From the NCBI GenBank assembly GCA_963678705.1, contig OY783204.1, positions 28,220,759 to 28,284,758 of the forward strand: a stretch of DNA of 64,000 bases, written 5' to 3'. Of this stretch, positions 23,030-35,452 are shown piece by piece. A program made the position numbers and the translations under genes. This DNA is from Panorpa germanica (taxonomy: Eukaryota; Arthropoda; Insecta; Mecoptera; Panorpidae). The notes under the pieces are model-generated. The model made no database searches. It was not told the origin of the DNA and was given only the letters and a program-made list of their open reading frames with translations. How positions within the stretch are numbered: position 1 is the first letter of the stretch; the number at the start of each line of letters is the position of its first letter.

Positions 23030-26000
23030 ATGTTGGAGGACAATCCAATGTTGAGTATAAACATAATCGTCTTAAAGTTGTGGGGGTTTTTAATTATTCG
23101 ACGCTGGTGTACAGTACCTATTTATTTTCTTGTGTGTGCTAATGGCGTTACGCAAATTGGCGAATTGTACGAAACATTGGACGATGCTGAAAAAGCTATT
23201 AAAAGTGCTTATCTCTCAATTTTGTGGGTAAACGGATGCATTCGGGGAGGCGTCTTCTTGTGCTACGGAAAGGCTTTTGAAGATTTTATGCAAGGCATTG
23301 ATGATGTTTATATGGATATAAGGAAATACTGTGACGTCACTGCTAATTTAATATTGGATACACATACTAGAAGAGCAAGGTTTATTAGTAATGCGAATTT
23401 AATTCTTGGGGCGTTCAGTAGTTTGTGTTTCGTTGTGTATCCATTGTTTTCCTCCACGAAGGAGAACAGGTTTGTACTCAATGTATTAGTATAAGTTCTA
23501 ATAAGGCATAGGTCAACACCTGACTAGGACCCTGTCGGGCTCTAATAAGGCATGCTTTGTCTGCTACTGATTGCGGTTTCTTGTATTTGTGGAAAAAGCT
23601 GACACTTTTAATATAATCCACTTTTGTAATGTTGTAATTGTAATGTAGCGGAAGTTCCGGAAGTAAATTTTCCGTAAATGTTATATAACTGTTTTCAATA
23701 TATATTATTTTATAAACGCAGACAGTTTATATGCCAATATATCACACCACTTGCTGCAGAGATTTATAAATCCCATGGTTTTCAGAATCCACGCTTATGG
23801 AACCTGGTTTCCATTTGAATTCGATTCAAAAGATAAATCACCATATTATGAGATAATTTATACAATCCAAATACTTCTGACTATCCCTGGATGCTGCATG
23901 TACATCCCGTTTAGCAATCTTTTAGCTACGTACCTGATCTTTGGAATAGCTCGCCTTCAAGTGCTGCAACACTATCTTGTTAACACCAAAGATGGTGATG
24001 AAGTTAATGACAAATTCATCAAACGACGGCTGAGAGATTGTGTCAAATGTCACCAGCAGATTAACAGGTAATTGTGAAGTTAGCAGCAGGTGTATTTACC
24101 ACAAAAACTTAACGAATCTAGATAAATATTTGACAGGATGAAAATTCTCTCGTTCTCGCTCTAAAAAGTGACATTGTTTGGTAAAAGCGTTGTTGCCGGT
24201 GTTGCAAAATATATAACGGGATATATTAAATGATTAAGGAGCCTATAATTCGAGTTTATATATCTTAGATGTTTAGTTACACAAGAAAAAGTAACTATTT
24301 AGAGCATTTGTTATTTATAGATAGTTATTTTGTTGTTAAAACAAATTTTAAGTATACTTTTACATATAATAAAGTTGTATTTATCGTGTAAAACTTATTC
24401 TGCTTGCCGCGCTGTTCTGAAATAAATGTCAACTCGTAACAAATATACGTTGTTAAAATAAATTGATCTAATTAAGTTTACAAAGTTCCTAATTAACAAA
24501 GTTAAGAGAATGCAATGATTATAATTAGGCTTCAGAGTGTTTTGTAACTAGGAGCTACACAACTACTAGCTTTATTGCACATAAAACGGGGCGATACAAA
24601 ACGGTGTTTCATTTTATACTGAGTATAACAATAGAATAGAACAATCCTACGATGTGTGTAGTATGATAAATTTCAAGAGAACTGAGAGTTATTGGCCACA
24701 TATTTTTGTAAATGTTTTAAATTTAATTTCCCAATTTCTGCCTATTATTATGTTGCCAGTATTTATGATGTCGTGGCCTTATATATATATATTTTAATAG
24801 ATTATGTACGTATATAATCAATTTTTATATATACTAGAGTTTACCCCCGTCGCAATGAGACGTCTTTTTGGCGTGTATGATTTGAATAAAATAAAATAAT
24901 TCGTAATTATCTCATCATCCTCTATACAAATCGAAGAATTCCTTTCCTCCCCAATGCCTTGACTCTTTCCCATGCTAACTAGTGCACGCTCACCACATTA
25001 ATTCCACTATTTCTTCGTTTTACTAAAGTTTTTCTTTAATCTATCATTATAGAAGTTTTTCTAATCAAACTCTTGCAAATATAATTGATCTAATTTACTT
25101 AATAATTCAAATAATATCAGCAGTTTATTGTCTGCCTCTTCAAACGATTAGTTTTTGATATTTGTTTTGTACTTTTCTAATTGTATATTTAAATATTTAT
25201 TGGTATTGAAACGATTTTCACAAACTTTATTTATTCCGTCTAAGATATTGTGTGATTCTCGTATTTGCTCGCTAAGGCTATCATTTTTGAAGAAATGATT
25301 GTTATCAATTACTCCTATGATAAGTTTTACCCTATAACTGTTTTAACTTATTTTATGATTAACTTAGGTATTGTGTTTGCTTTGTTCTTGGAACTGAGCA
25401 CATAACTGTCTTAAGGACGGTAATAAGGACACTTTCCTTACAATCATCTTGAAAATTTAAATAAATACTAGAGTCTACTAGTATACTAGTATACTCAATT
25501 TGTTTTACGCCGAACTCTTGTAATTTGAACTATAGTATTGTGGGCTAAGTGTTATTGTATGTTATTGAAAATGCTCGTTTTTAAAAATAAATCACCCTAA
25601 CACGCCATCATGTTTAGAACTATATTATTTTTGATATTAATACAAAGAAATGTATATTTAGCTATTTCTATGACACGTAGGTATATATCAAAGAATATAT
25701 TTATAGATATTTCTTTATATGCTTCATACTCGAGTTATATTATATCATATTCCTAGACTCCTAGGTATTTTATAGATTTTCATTCCTCTTGTAATTTCAG
25801 ATATGTTACAGAGATAAATGACCTAGTTACCAACTTGATGTTTTTGGAGTTTTTATTCTTTACTGTAATGCTGTGTGCTCTTCTATTTCTGCTGATTATT
25901 GTAAGTACATACTCTGAACAGAATAGGTCAGACGGACGAACACACAGACAGACAGATAGACAGATCGGACAACATCCTGTTGAACTAGATCAAACTAGAT

Positions 26001-28783
26001 CCTCTTACCGCTTACGTAATACTTTTTCTAACATGAAGTTCAAATATTATTTTACAGATTTCTAAGCTCTCACAAATATTGATCGTCTGCTCGTACATCT
26101 TTATGATATTGGCGCAGCTTTTTATATTTTATTGGCACGCCAATGAACTTACTTTGGAGGTATATAAAATAAGTAAAGATTTGTAACATTTTAAGTGCAC
26201 CCGCGAGTTTTCAAAAGCCTATAGTTAAAAAATTAAGCAACACTCTAAATTAAATGTTTTAGACACCTTTTTCTTAGACTGCGAAACTAAATCGCGCGAA
26301 ATAAATCCGTAATTCTGTAATACATTGAATCATATAAATGTACACGCACTTTGCTGATTTAAAAGCAACATGGGAATTATTATGTATATTTTTGTTATTA
26401 TTATATTTAAGGCCTTATTTTACCCTTTATTTAAAAAAATAGGCCTTTAAAAACACTTAAAAAGTTACGCAAGAAGAGTCTTAATTCGAAAAGGCACAAT
26501 TTATACACTCTTGATTATTTTGGGTTGGTAACTAGCTCGGCCAACATGCTTGGTAGTTTATGAGAACATAATTGGTGGTTGGCGTGCTTGCCTTTAATAC
26601 GAGCTGAACATCTATATCTATGTACATTTTTGAGAAAATGGCAGAATTTTGGTTGACAGCATTAATAGTGTAATTCAACTCTTGACGTGGTGTCAAAAGT
26701 ATCTTAAATTTTTATTATTCTGTAGTAGATGACTGCGAATTTAATAATAATGTCATTTGGTAACAATAAGAACTTCTCGAGCGAATTTATAAATCTTTGG
26801 AGGAAACAGATGCTTACGATACATCGTATGGAAAACCTTAATGAAATTTATTCTTTTGCTGTTGAAAAATACGCTAAAGTTAAAGTACGAGTAGAATTCC
26901 TATGTTCACTGCTTTAATAATAACATTTAATTTTACATTAAAACAAATTATTGTTGTATTATTTTTTCACACAAATATAAAAATTGTTTTTATATTATCA
27001 TAGTAGCTAGATTATCTTAAAACAATGTCTTCATTATGCGACTGCTTTATATTAATTAAGTCATTAATTAATATACAAGTGGTGTAAACCTCCCTAAGAC
27101 TAAAAACTAATTGTATTTCAAGAATTTGTCAACACGAGCTTTTGACAACCACAGTTTTTTATTTATCACGTATTCTTCTCTAAAAACTTTTATTTTTTAT
27201 GAAAAAAGTTTGAAAGTAATATTTAAGTTTTTAAGTTAAAACAAAAAAAAAATACTCATATATTTTTTTCTTCTTTTCTCAAATCCTCTAGTTAAAGTTA
27301 ATATAATTATTCCTACAATAGGCAAGCTTTTTAAAAGGATCAAGAGGTCCTTGAAAAGAGAAAAACAAAACCAAGTATCTTATGTTACGAATGTAACACA
27401 AATATTCTGTTTTCTGTAACAAAACCACAAAGCTACAGAGCTGGATATTGATGAAATGGTTTCCCAACCACTGTGACAATGTGATTTATCGTACATCGGT
27501 TGATAATTCATCGCTTTCAATATAATTCCAGAGCCTTGCGGTTGCCAACGCTGCGTACACTGGACCGTGGTACGAATACAACGCCTCCGCAAAGAAAACT
27601 TTGCAGGTATGTACCATGTACATGTTTTGCATTTGTCGTTATTGTTACAGATAAAAAAATACTGATTTAAGGGTGGGTGGGGGATGGTGGTTTGGAGGCG
27701 GTACGACGCCTACGGTATTGAAGGAATTCTTTGTCGACAGTAGACGTTCTAAGGATCAATAAAAACAAATTGCAGAGCTGTTATTTGAATTTAAATCATT
27801 GTAAATATTTACCACTTGAAATGCTTAGCTTTTAACTGAAATTATATTTGGAATAATATATTTCTGTGACTGACATTTCTATGTTGTAAAAGCGTTTAAA
27901 TCAACATGGGGTGTTTATTTGATTTAATTGGTTATTCATTTATAAAATGGGGTGCGCCAGTGGGTAATGAGACATTTTGAAGCACTGTTGTGGCTTCCTA
28001 AGGGGGGCTGCGTACCAAAAATTAAACACATCATTTTTCAAGGTCGGTGTGTAGTACACTTCAAAGTCGAAAATAATTAGCGAAAATCTTTACCTCTTAG
28101 AAATTTATTTCTAGCTACCATTTTTTATTACAATTTTTGCAAATGTACATTTGCAAAAGGAACTAGGTACAGTAATTTTACTTTGGAAAGATTGTATGTT
28201 ATTACCTTCGTTTTAGTTTTATAATGTCTGGAGTTTCCATACTTCTAAAACTAAAACACTTGCATGAAACGATTAGGTATCATTCAGAGCTACTGTTTTA
28301 ATTTTATTTTTGATTTTAATTCAATATATATATAATTTCAATTTGAAAAAACTAAAATTAAAAATTGAGAGAGAAGCTGGGACTATTCTTGCAGCAAAAA
28401 GTAAAAATAAAAGAAGAAATAGACCAGTAGATGAGAATGATAATTTCAAAATCAATGTGTTACTTATTTCAAAAGTTTAAAATGTACTCGAATAAACTTT
28501 ACGCAGTTTTCTAACAAATTCCTTAAATAAAACGCCTTCGCAATTAATTTAAATAAATTAATTACAAACAATTTAAACACTTTAGTGTTTTTACTATATT
28601 TTTAGTACCAGTTTTATATCAAAATATACAAAATATGATAATTTTCAGATCTTAATGGCCCGGGCTCAACGCCCTCTGCTAGTATCTGTTGGAAACATTT
28701 ATCCCATGGGTTTAGAGATGTTCCAGACGATTCTAAACTCGGCCTATTCTTATTTTACGGTCCTGAGAGGAGTTTACGACTAA
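23030..28783 (+). CDS. OR-E: odorant receptor (7tm_6), six exons, 377 aa
   Basis: Last complete receptor of the array. The exons are 23030-23469, 23786-24067, 25801-25900, 26058-26159, 27532-27606 and 28649-28783; junctions are GT-AG with phases 2,2,0,0,0, ending TAA. Exon 1 starts MLEDNPMLSINIIVLKLWGF. Exon 2 is the shortest of the array at 282 nt because the hydrophilic loop after LQVLQHYLVNTKDG is cut down. Exon 4 ends FYWHANELTLE, and exon 6 reads RAQRPLLVSVGNIYPMGLEM then SYFTVLRGVYD. Residues 20 to 85 diverge most from the paralogues, while the end of exon 1 (CDVTANLILD onwards) is nearly the same as OR-D. A possible poly(A) signal AATAAA lies at 29054-29059. Exons 2-6 may also serve the OR-D first exon. 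Confidence 0.91.
25509..25537 (-). mobile_element. Solo end of the TATAGTTCAAATT MITE in OR-E intron 2
   Basis: CGCCGAACTCTTGTAATTTG followed by AACTATAGT equals the right terminus of the foldback family seen at 10731, 37334, 48991 and 57339. The rest of the element is absent. Confidence 0.7.
25925..25965. repeat. ACAG/ATAG microsatellite in OR-E intron 3
   Basis: CACACAGACAGACAGATAGA followed by CAGATCGGAC. It lies just after exon 3 of OR-E and extends that exon's open frame artificially. Confidence 0.8.
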
Positions 28784-31739
28784 TTTGATATGACCCTTGT
28801 ACTAAAACTGCTTACATTAAATGGAAAATTACGACAAATATAACTTGCTTGATTCAATAGCAATAGATTTTATTACATTCTGCTATTCTAGCACGGGTCG
28901 GGAGGAATTATTGCACAATATTATGTTGCTGATGCTGGAGAGATTCAGACAAGCGTTATCAGTCAAGTTAATTGCAAATATATAACCTACAATACTATAC
29001 TTTATAAGCAATTATTATAACATACATGTATATCAATAATCACAACTACACAAAATAAATATAAAGTGGTGTTTCTTTATTTAGATTAAGATTACACAGA
29101 TCGCCCGCCTAGATCGTGCGATTTAACACAAGAAAATATAATAAATTTAGATACTAAGAGAATATCTAAGGCACTCCCCGAGTTTTTGGGATTTTATGTA
29201 TTCACGCTACTAAAAATTCAAAAAGTTTTTGTAATTAGTCTTGTAATTAAATAGATTAATAAAGTTTACTTAAGCTGAGTTGATCCCACTGATGAGCTTA
29301 AGAGTGATTAACTTGTACAAGTATAAATCTTCTTAAACTGTCTGAGGCGTAAAAAGATAACTCTAGCTTAAGACCTTGGTAAAGAATATTCTGATAATCA
29401 AGTACTATCAAAAAAGGTAAAAAATTTAATGTAATTTGAATGTATATAAAAACCTCAAATTTTTTAAAATATTATTAGTATATTAAAAGCAGGATTATTT
29501 AATAGCGCAAAAAAGTATAGCCTGAAATTGAACTAGGGATTTTTGATGAATCAATTAATAGTGAATTCCCTCAAGTTCAAATTCATTAAATGATAGAGGT
29601 GATTCACTAGAGATCGAGGAAGGAATGTCATCTTCACGGATTATTTAATGCGAAATATCTTTCATCATAAATCCTAATTCATTTGGTCTGTTTTTAATAC
29701 TACAGCGAGTTTATCGCTGGTTTATTTATCGATTTAAGTACGTTTTAATAACTTCCACTTCGTTTTGTATCTAGTACATTCACTTGCTATATATTTCAGT
29801 TGCGATTGTTTCTTATATTTCAACTGTTATACTTTTTGTTTGTCATTTTTTAATTTTAAACATATGACAGACTTGTCTTGGCAAGAAAGTTCACTGCAAT
29901 ATTAATACGTCTTGTAAGATAATCGCATGTGTCTGACTGTAATGTTGTTCTTTGCTTAATAACAATTATTGTTAGGAGTTTGTTTTTGTTTACTTCGAAT
30001 GACTAGCTCGATTAAGAGCCCACGTCGCGTTACATATTCGCTGCGTTTACAATATTAGATAGTTTATTGCAAAACATTTACTTCCTTCCTATATTTCAAT
30101 GTTCCAAGTGTATGTTTCTATGTTTATATGTTTAGGACTAAAATTTCCTATTTCGTAGAGAATTTTATTTTAAGACTTTTGATGTTCTCGGAGTTTACAG
30201 CGCCTACCTAATCGGTCCTGTTATTATAATTAATCGAAAAGAATTTGATGTTTTGAAGCCCCCTTTAAATAATAAAACATAAATGTTTAACAATTACAAG
30301 CCACAAAATCAGGATTACAAATTCACCACAAAGAATAAAGTGAAGTCAAAACTTTTGTATCTGTTTAAAATTATATCCTCTATAATTTTCACCACCTTGC
30401 GTTTTCGAGAAAATTATTATTGCTTCATTTTCCCTTCATTCTTATATGTATTCATATAATCTATAGATTGTTCTAAGGGTTCTGGTTTGCGTTAGGGGTT
30501 GGGGTTTAGATTTTCCTAGCACAGCGTATTTTTCGTTTAATTTTATTTCTTTGAAGTTTTCCTTCGTATTACTTCCCGTAATATATTCCAATGTTCACCA
30601 TTTCCCTTTAATGCTGATCACTCGAAATTAAACACTGATTTAAATTACAAAAACGACACCGAAAAGAAAGTATTTTATGGTTACGAAAGGAAAAACCGCG
30701 ATATTAAATCAACTTGAAAATAAAAAGATCAAGAAGTAAAATTAGGAAAAGTTTTGATCAAAACTTTTCACAGGTAATGGATTAATAGTATAGAAGATGT
30801 TAAAAATTACAAAGAATTTTTAAAATAGACCAGTGGCCCGAAATAGTTAAAACGAACCTTACATTTAATGTTTAGTGCGTTGATATTTATATAAATCGAA
30901 GCAATCTTTAACCAATTAGTCTCAGTAAGTGTTGTGAATGAAGCTGTAAAATGGATCATTAACTTGACCATCGGTCAGTTCTAAAAATAACGAAAACCTC
31001 ACAGGTTACGCTCTCTCTCCCTCTCTTAGAAGAAAAACGTAGAAAATAACAATATTTTATTTATAAAAATAAATAAAACACACTTCTGAATCATTTTAAT
31101 TCTAGGTAATTCACTGGCATGTTCTAAATGATTATCATCGCTAATTTTATATTTAGTTAATAACTCATGTTGGCCACCTTGCACTTTAGGATGCTGTAAG
31201 GACCAAGGAGATTAACTACCCTTTTCATGTAGGATTATATGATGCTACTACATATTAAACTGATATATTCTGATTATCATTTTTTGATATTTTCTAATTT
31301 TTATAAATTTCAATAGAATAAATAATATTGCTTTTAGTTATTAAAGGATTTACTCGTTCTTTTTATATCATCAAAAGATTTACTTCTTCTTTCTGCAGCT
31401 TCTGAATATGATTATGTTCTTCAATATATTAAAAAATATTAATTTTCTTAAATCATTTTCATCATCTTAACTGCATTGGCTTCTTGGTGTCTCTATTTTT
31501 TCGTAAGTTTTTCCTATATACTTAATTATATTTTAAAAAAGATTTATGTAAAGTTTCAGTTTATTTTATTGTTAATTGTGTGTGCCTTTCGGCTTTACAA
31601 TCTACCGTATTCTATTTCTTATTACATTTCATTCCTATCTTAACAATTCAACCTTAAAACTAATCTTACTAATTTTATTTAAAACTAATTATTTTCCAAA
31701 AACTAAACTTAATTTATTTATTAAAACTAAAAAAAAAAA

Positions 31740-32372
31740 TTATTTTAGACTTTTAGTACTTCCAAAAAGTGCTTTCTGCTTCTTCTTTTCTTGGCCCTCT
31801 CTCTTCATGTTCCCCATGCAAACTAGATAACGAGCTGGACCAGATAACTGGATTTTATATATGGACGACGGTCACTTCGCAGACAATTAAATTTACATTA
31901 TTCTAGACCTTTTTATCTCCAAACGTACTTTCTGCTTCTTCTTCTCTTGACCCTCTTCCTTCATTTTCCCTAGTCTTCCTTCTGTACTGGTCTATTCCCT
32001 AGTCTATTTTTCTGGGCTGAAGTTTACCTGTTTCCTCGCTACTTCTTTCTTTCTCCTGCTTCCCTTCACTGCCTCTTTTACTACTTCCTTTCTCTTCCTG
32101 TTCCTTGTGCAACCCAGCCATCAGCTTATTTCTTCTCCTGTTTTTTCTTTCCTTCTTACTATTTCCGCCATCCACCTCTTTCCTTCACTGCCTCCCTTTA
32201 ATAGCTGGCCAATATTCCTTTCGCTCACTACTTTTTCCTTACAATCACCCTTAATGTGCTCCAGTGTTTCGTCCTCCGCTCCGCACACTCTACACTTTCT
32301 TTCCTCACTACTTTCCCAGTATCTTTTTCCTTTTTCCTCATTTCCCAATCTAAACCTTGCTGTTCTTGCTGT
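31740..32372 (-). pseudogene. Non-LTR retrotransposon 3' end with C-terminal zinc knuckle
   Basis: On the minus strand, from about 32372 downward, the frame reads ARTARFRLGNEEKGKRYW, then CRVCGAEDETLEHIKGDC, then a KRWMAEIVRRKEKTG tail. The C-x2-C-x8-H-x4-C spacing after an ARFRLG motif is the usual end of LINE reverse-transcriptase polyproteins. The frame ends near 32121. A similar but decayed pyrimidine-rich tract (31740-31830) looks like a second partial copy. The RT catalytic domain is absent, so this is a 5'-truncated dead copy. Confidence 0.75.
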
Positions 32373-33205
32373 AAAGTTTCAGTTAATAATAAAACGTAAC
32401 GCAATAGATATTACTTTTAATAATAAATTAACGCAAACATATTATTAGTGTAAAGGCTTGGCTTTAACTAACAACATATCTTAGCTCAACTTTCAACATA
32501 TATAAATATTTTACTTTATAGGTTTAAAATAGATAAAATTAAAAGATATGAATAGGTTACGACCTTATCTTTATAAAATATATACCATAAAAATGAATAA
32601 AATAAAAGTAATTATATGAGTCAAACGATCTGTAGAATTACAAGAAAAGAAATCAAGTAAATTAATGTTCTTTGGGGGAATGCGAAATGCTATCAGAAAT
32701 GAAAGAATTCCTCCCATTCCATAAATTAAAAAAGGCAATATTAAGTTAGAAGTGAAAAATATTGTAATGGTTTTTAATTTGGTTCGAATATCGATCTCTA
32801 TATAATACGACTCAGCTTGAGTTTTATTTTATTTTAAAATACTTCATCAAAGAGGTAGGGTACTAAACCAAAAAGAAATATATTTTTTTCAGAAAAATCT
32901 TAAAATAAACTATCAAAATCCCTTAGTCTTAAGCCGTCCATCTACCCTTCGGTTCGCCTCCACGGGTTCATGTTTCTCTTTGTAACCTCGGGGCAAGAAA
33001 ACATAGTATTAAAACATTCTACAAAGTCAATTTGAGTGTTTTAAATTCCTAAGTCCACAAACTGAGATCCTGCGCAAAGTATAGTAAAGTCTTACATTCG
33101 GGAAACTTGATCAAATTATTTTATGTTTCCTTTTAGGGTATTGTATTACTGTAAAACAAGGCTGTTTTAAAACAAAATTGTCTACAAAGGTCAATAGGTG
33201 GCGTC

Positions 33206-33260
33206 CAGTGGCGTAGCTGCATATGACCAGAGGGCCCCTAAGCGTCTGAGGGCCCCTTAC
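33206..33260 (+). mobile_element. hAT-type element terminus related to 53845-54526
   Basis: CAGTGGCGTAGCT followed by AGAGGGCCCC and GAGGGCCCCTTAC matches the termini and GGGCCCC-rich ends of the complete element at 53845. I could not place the opposite end with confidence. Confidence 0.5.
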
Positions 33261-34195
33261 ATAAGTAAACTAAGAAATATCATCATTTCTAGACACTATA
33301 GTTAAAATTACTTTTAGAAAAGTATGGTTATTTGGAAAGAGAGTCTGTTTCAACAATAAATTAAAAATATTTAATTTGCTAATGTAAAAATCGGGAAAAT
33401 GTGTTTTAATTTTTGAATGCAACATGATTAGGATATAACGACCTTCTCTATAACAAATTATGGATAAAACGGACAAAATTTACGGTTCATGGCACAGGTA
33501 AATTTAAAACTGTGACAATTGTAAACTAAGAAACTCTTATAGTAAATTTATGGATTGTATTTCTAACCTTTTATTCTTATTTATTTCTTTTAACCATATT
33601 TCCCGCCATTTAGTCCGTTATATCGAGAATCTGCAGTATTATGATCTTTACTTTCACGATATTACGTGTTAATATAATGTGTATTATATTTTAAATTCCT
33701 GTTGTTTACATATTTTGTAAAAATTATAATCAAATTGTGTGTTTCTTTTATTGTAATCAACAACAACGATCCTCCCCGACCTGTAGTGTCCATTTAAATT
33801 CTTCCCCACTACGTGGAACTCACTATACCATACTCTCCTCCACTTATAAATCTCTCAGAGGGTTTCCTCGAAACAGTAATATTTCTAAGAGATTCTATAA
33901 TGACGTTAAATTGCTTCTGGAAAACATCCTCCAAGAACACAGGACCGTATAGATGTGAGACAACATTGAGAGCAAAATTTGGCAGCTTTGCATTTACAAT
34001 CCGGGGCCCGATAAACAGTTCACCTCTGTTACACGTCGACCCATCTCGAGTCTACATTTCCATATCAAAAAATAAGAACATTAATTTTATTTATGTATGC
34101 ATATGTGCTTAAAAATAACCTCTTTGGGTTGAAATTCTAATTATATTCGCGTGGCTGCGTAGACGGCTTGTTCTCTCCTATGTTTGATTATTCTA

Positions 34196-34230
34196 GGTAT
34201 GTGTGTGTGTGTCTGTGTGTGTGTATGTTT
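34196..34230. repeat. (GT)n microsatellite
   Basis: A short GTGTGTGTGTGTCTGTGTGTG run in otherwise AT-rich intergenic sequence. Confidence 0.9.
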
Positions 34231-35452
34231 AGTTAGCTGGACAAAGGCTTGAAAGCTAAGTTTACATTACGTTTCTCGCTTAACTTTAAAATGGCAAGGC
34301 TGATGTAAATATTTGTTTTATAACGAAAACCAAAATTAAAAGTTAAGTAAGATCTTTATATTTCTGTTTGCTACAAATGTTGGAACAGGAAAATATTGTA
34401 GCAGTTGGATAGGTTCTTATTTCTTTATTTGATATCACATCACTCACAAATAAGTACGTATAGATGGCAGCACAACTGACAAATCCATATGATTTTTAGA
34501 TAGTACCAATGCCATATCCTTGAATGCTATAAAAATATTAACAGAAAATAGAAATTTGATTTTTTTTTCAACATGTTGTTTCTAAATAGTTGATATACTA
34601 ATTAATGATCTATTTATAAACAAAGCTTGAACATTTATCTGACTCGTAAAGCTTATATGGTTTAATTAGCTCAATCGTGTGCAAAGTTATTAACGTTTTT
34701 ATGTTTGAAAACATGGAGTGCTACTACAAATTTGTAAATCGATCGCCATCTATATCTAACTATATAACCATGAAGTAATTAAACGATATATGCCAAAATT
34801 TAAATTTTACTTGACAGAAGTTTTTGTGTAATTATAAATTATCTGGTGATACCATTTTATAAACTTTAATACTGGGTAATCAATTAAATGATAAGAATTT
34901 GTTATTAACAAATAACATTTAGTTATAAGTATGTTGTAAATGAAGCTACATCTTATTTTTTTTCTTTTAAGACCAAAGCACGAGGTTCTTTACATTAGCA
35001 AGAAACAAAGGAAAAATAATCGCCTAGTCTGTTAAAACGTAGCTCAATTTGAATTCGGGCCAAATCTATTTTTAACAGGGTTCGCCGTAATAAAGACGGA
35101 CGTCGGGACGCTCATTTCTAATCTAAAGCAGTCAGTTATTAACCGAGAGTTGTTAGATATACACACAAATCAAAATTGTTAAAAAATATTACATTAAATT
35201 AAGAAAATAAAGTGATTAGTTAAATAATTTGTGTGTTTTTGGTTACTATAATGATGTATAATTTGAAATTTCATTTTAAATTCAAATAAACTAATATTAT
35301 TAACAATCTGACGCATTATTGCGCAATGTTATATCATTTTTAATATTCTAGAACAATATTTTGAATCATACGAGTTAAGTAAGACATTGTTTAAAGTAAG
35401 AAATATCAGTGCAATTGTTTTTTGTTATTAATTTTGTGCTACGATCTAAAAT

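Larger units (their letters stand above)
28784..35452. other. Intergenic region between OR-E and the coiled-coil gene
   Basis: No host gene is visible in 6.7 kb. Recognisable content is a non-LTR retrotransposon tail (31740-32372), a hAT-type terminus CAGTGGCGTAGCT at 33206 with GAGGGCCCCT nearby, and a GT microsatellite at about 34196-34230. The remainder is AT-rich. The promoter and 5' untranslated region of the coiled-coil gene should lie in the last 400 bases, where the GC content rises around 35080-35150. Confidence 0.6.

Noticed and set aside
26729..26917. 62-aa frame in OR-E intron 4
   Set aside because: No signal peptide, domain or repeat relationship recognised; length is common by chance in AT-rich DNA.
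27668..27700. G-quadruplex candidate in OR-E intron 5 (GGGTGGGTGGGGG)
   Set aside because: Only three runs of three or more G; the later runs are pairs, so a stable four-tract quadruplex is not supported.
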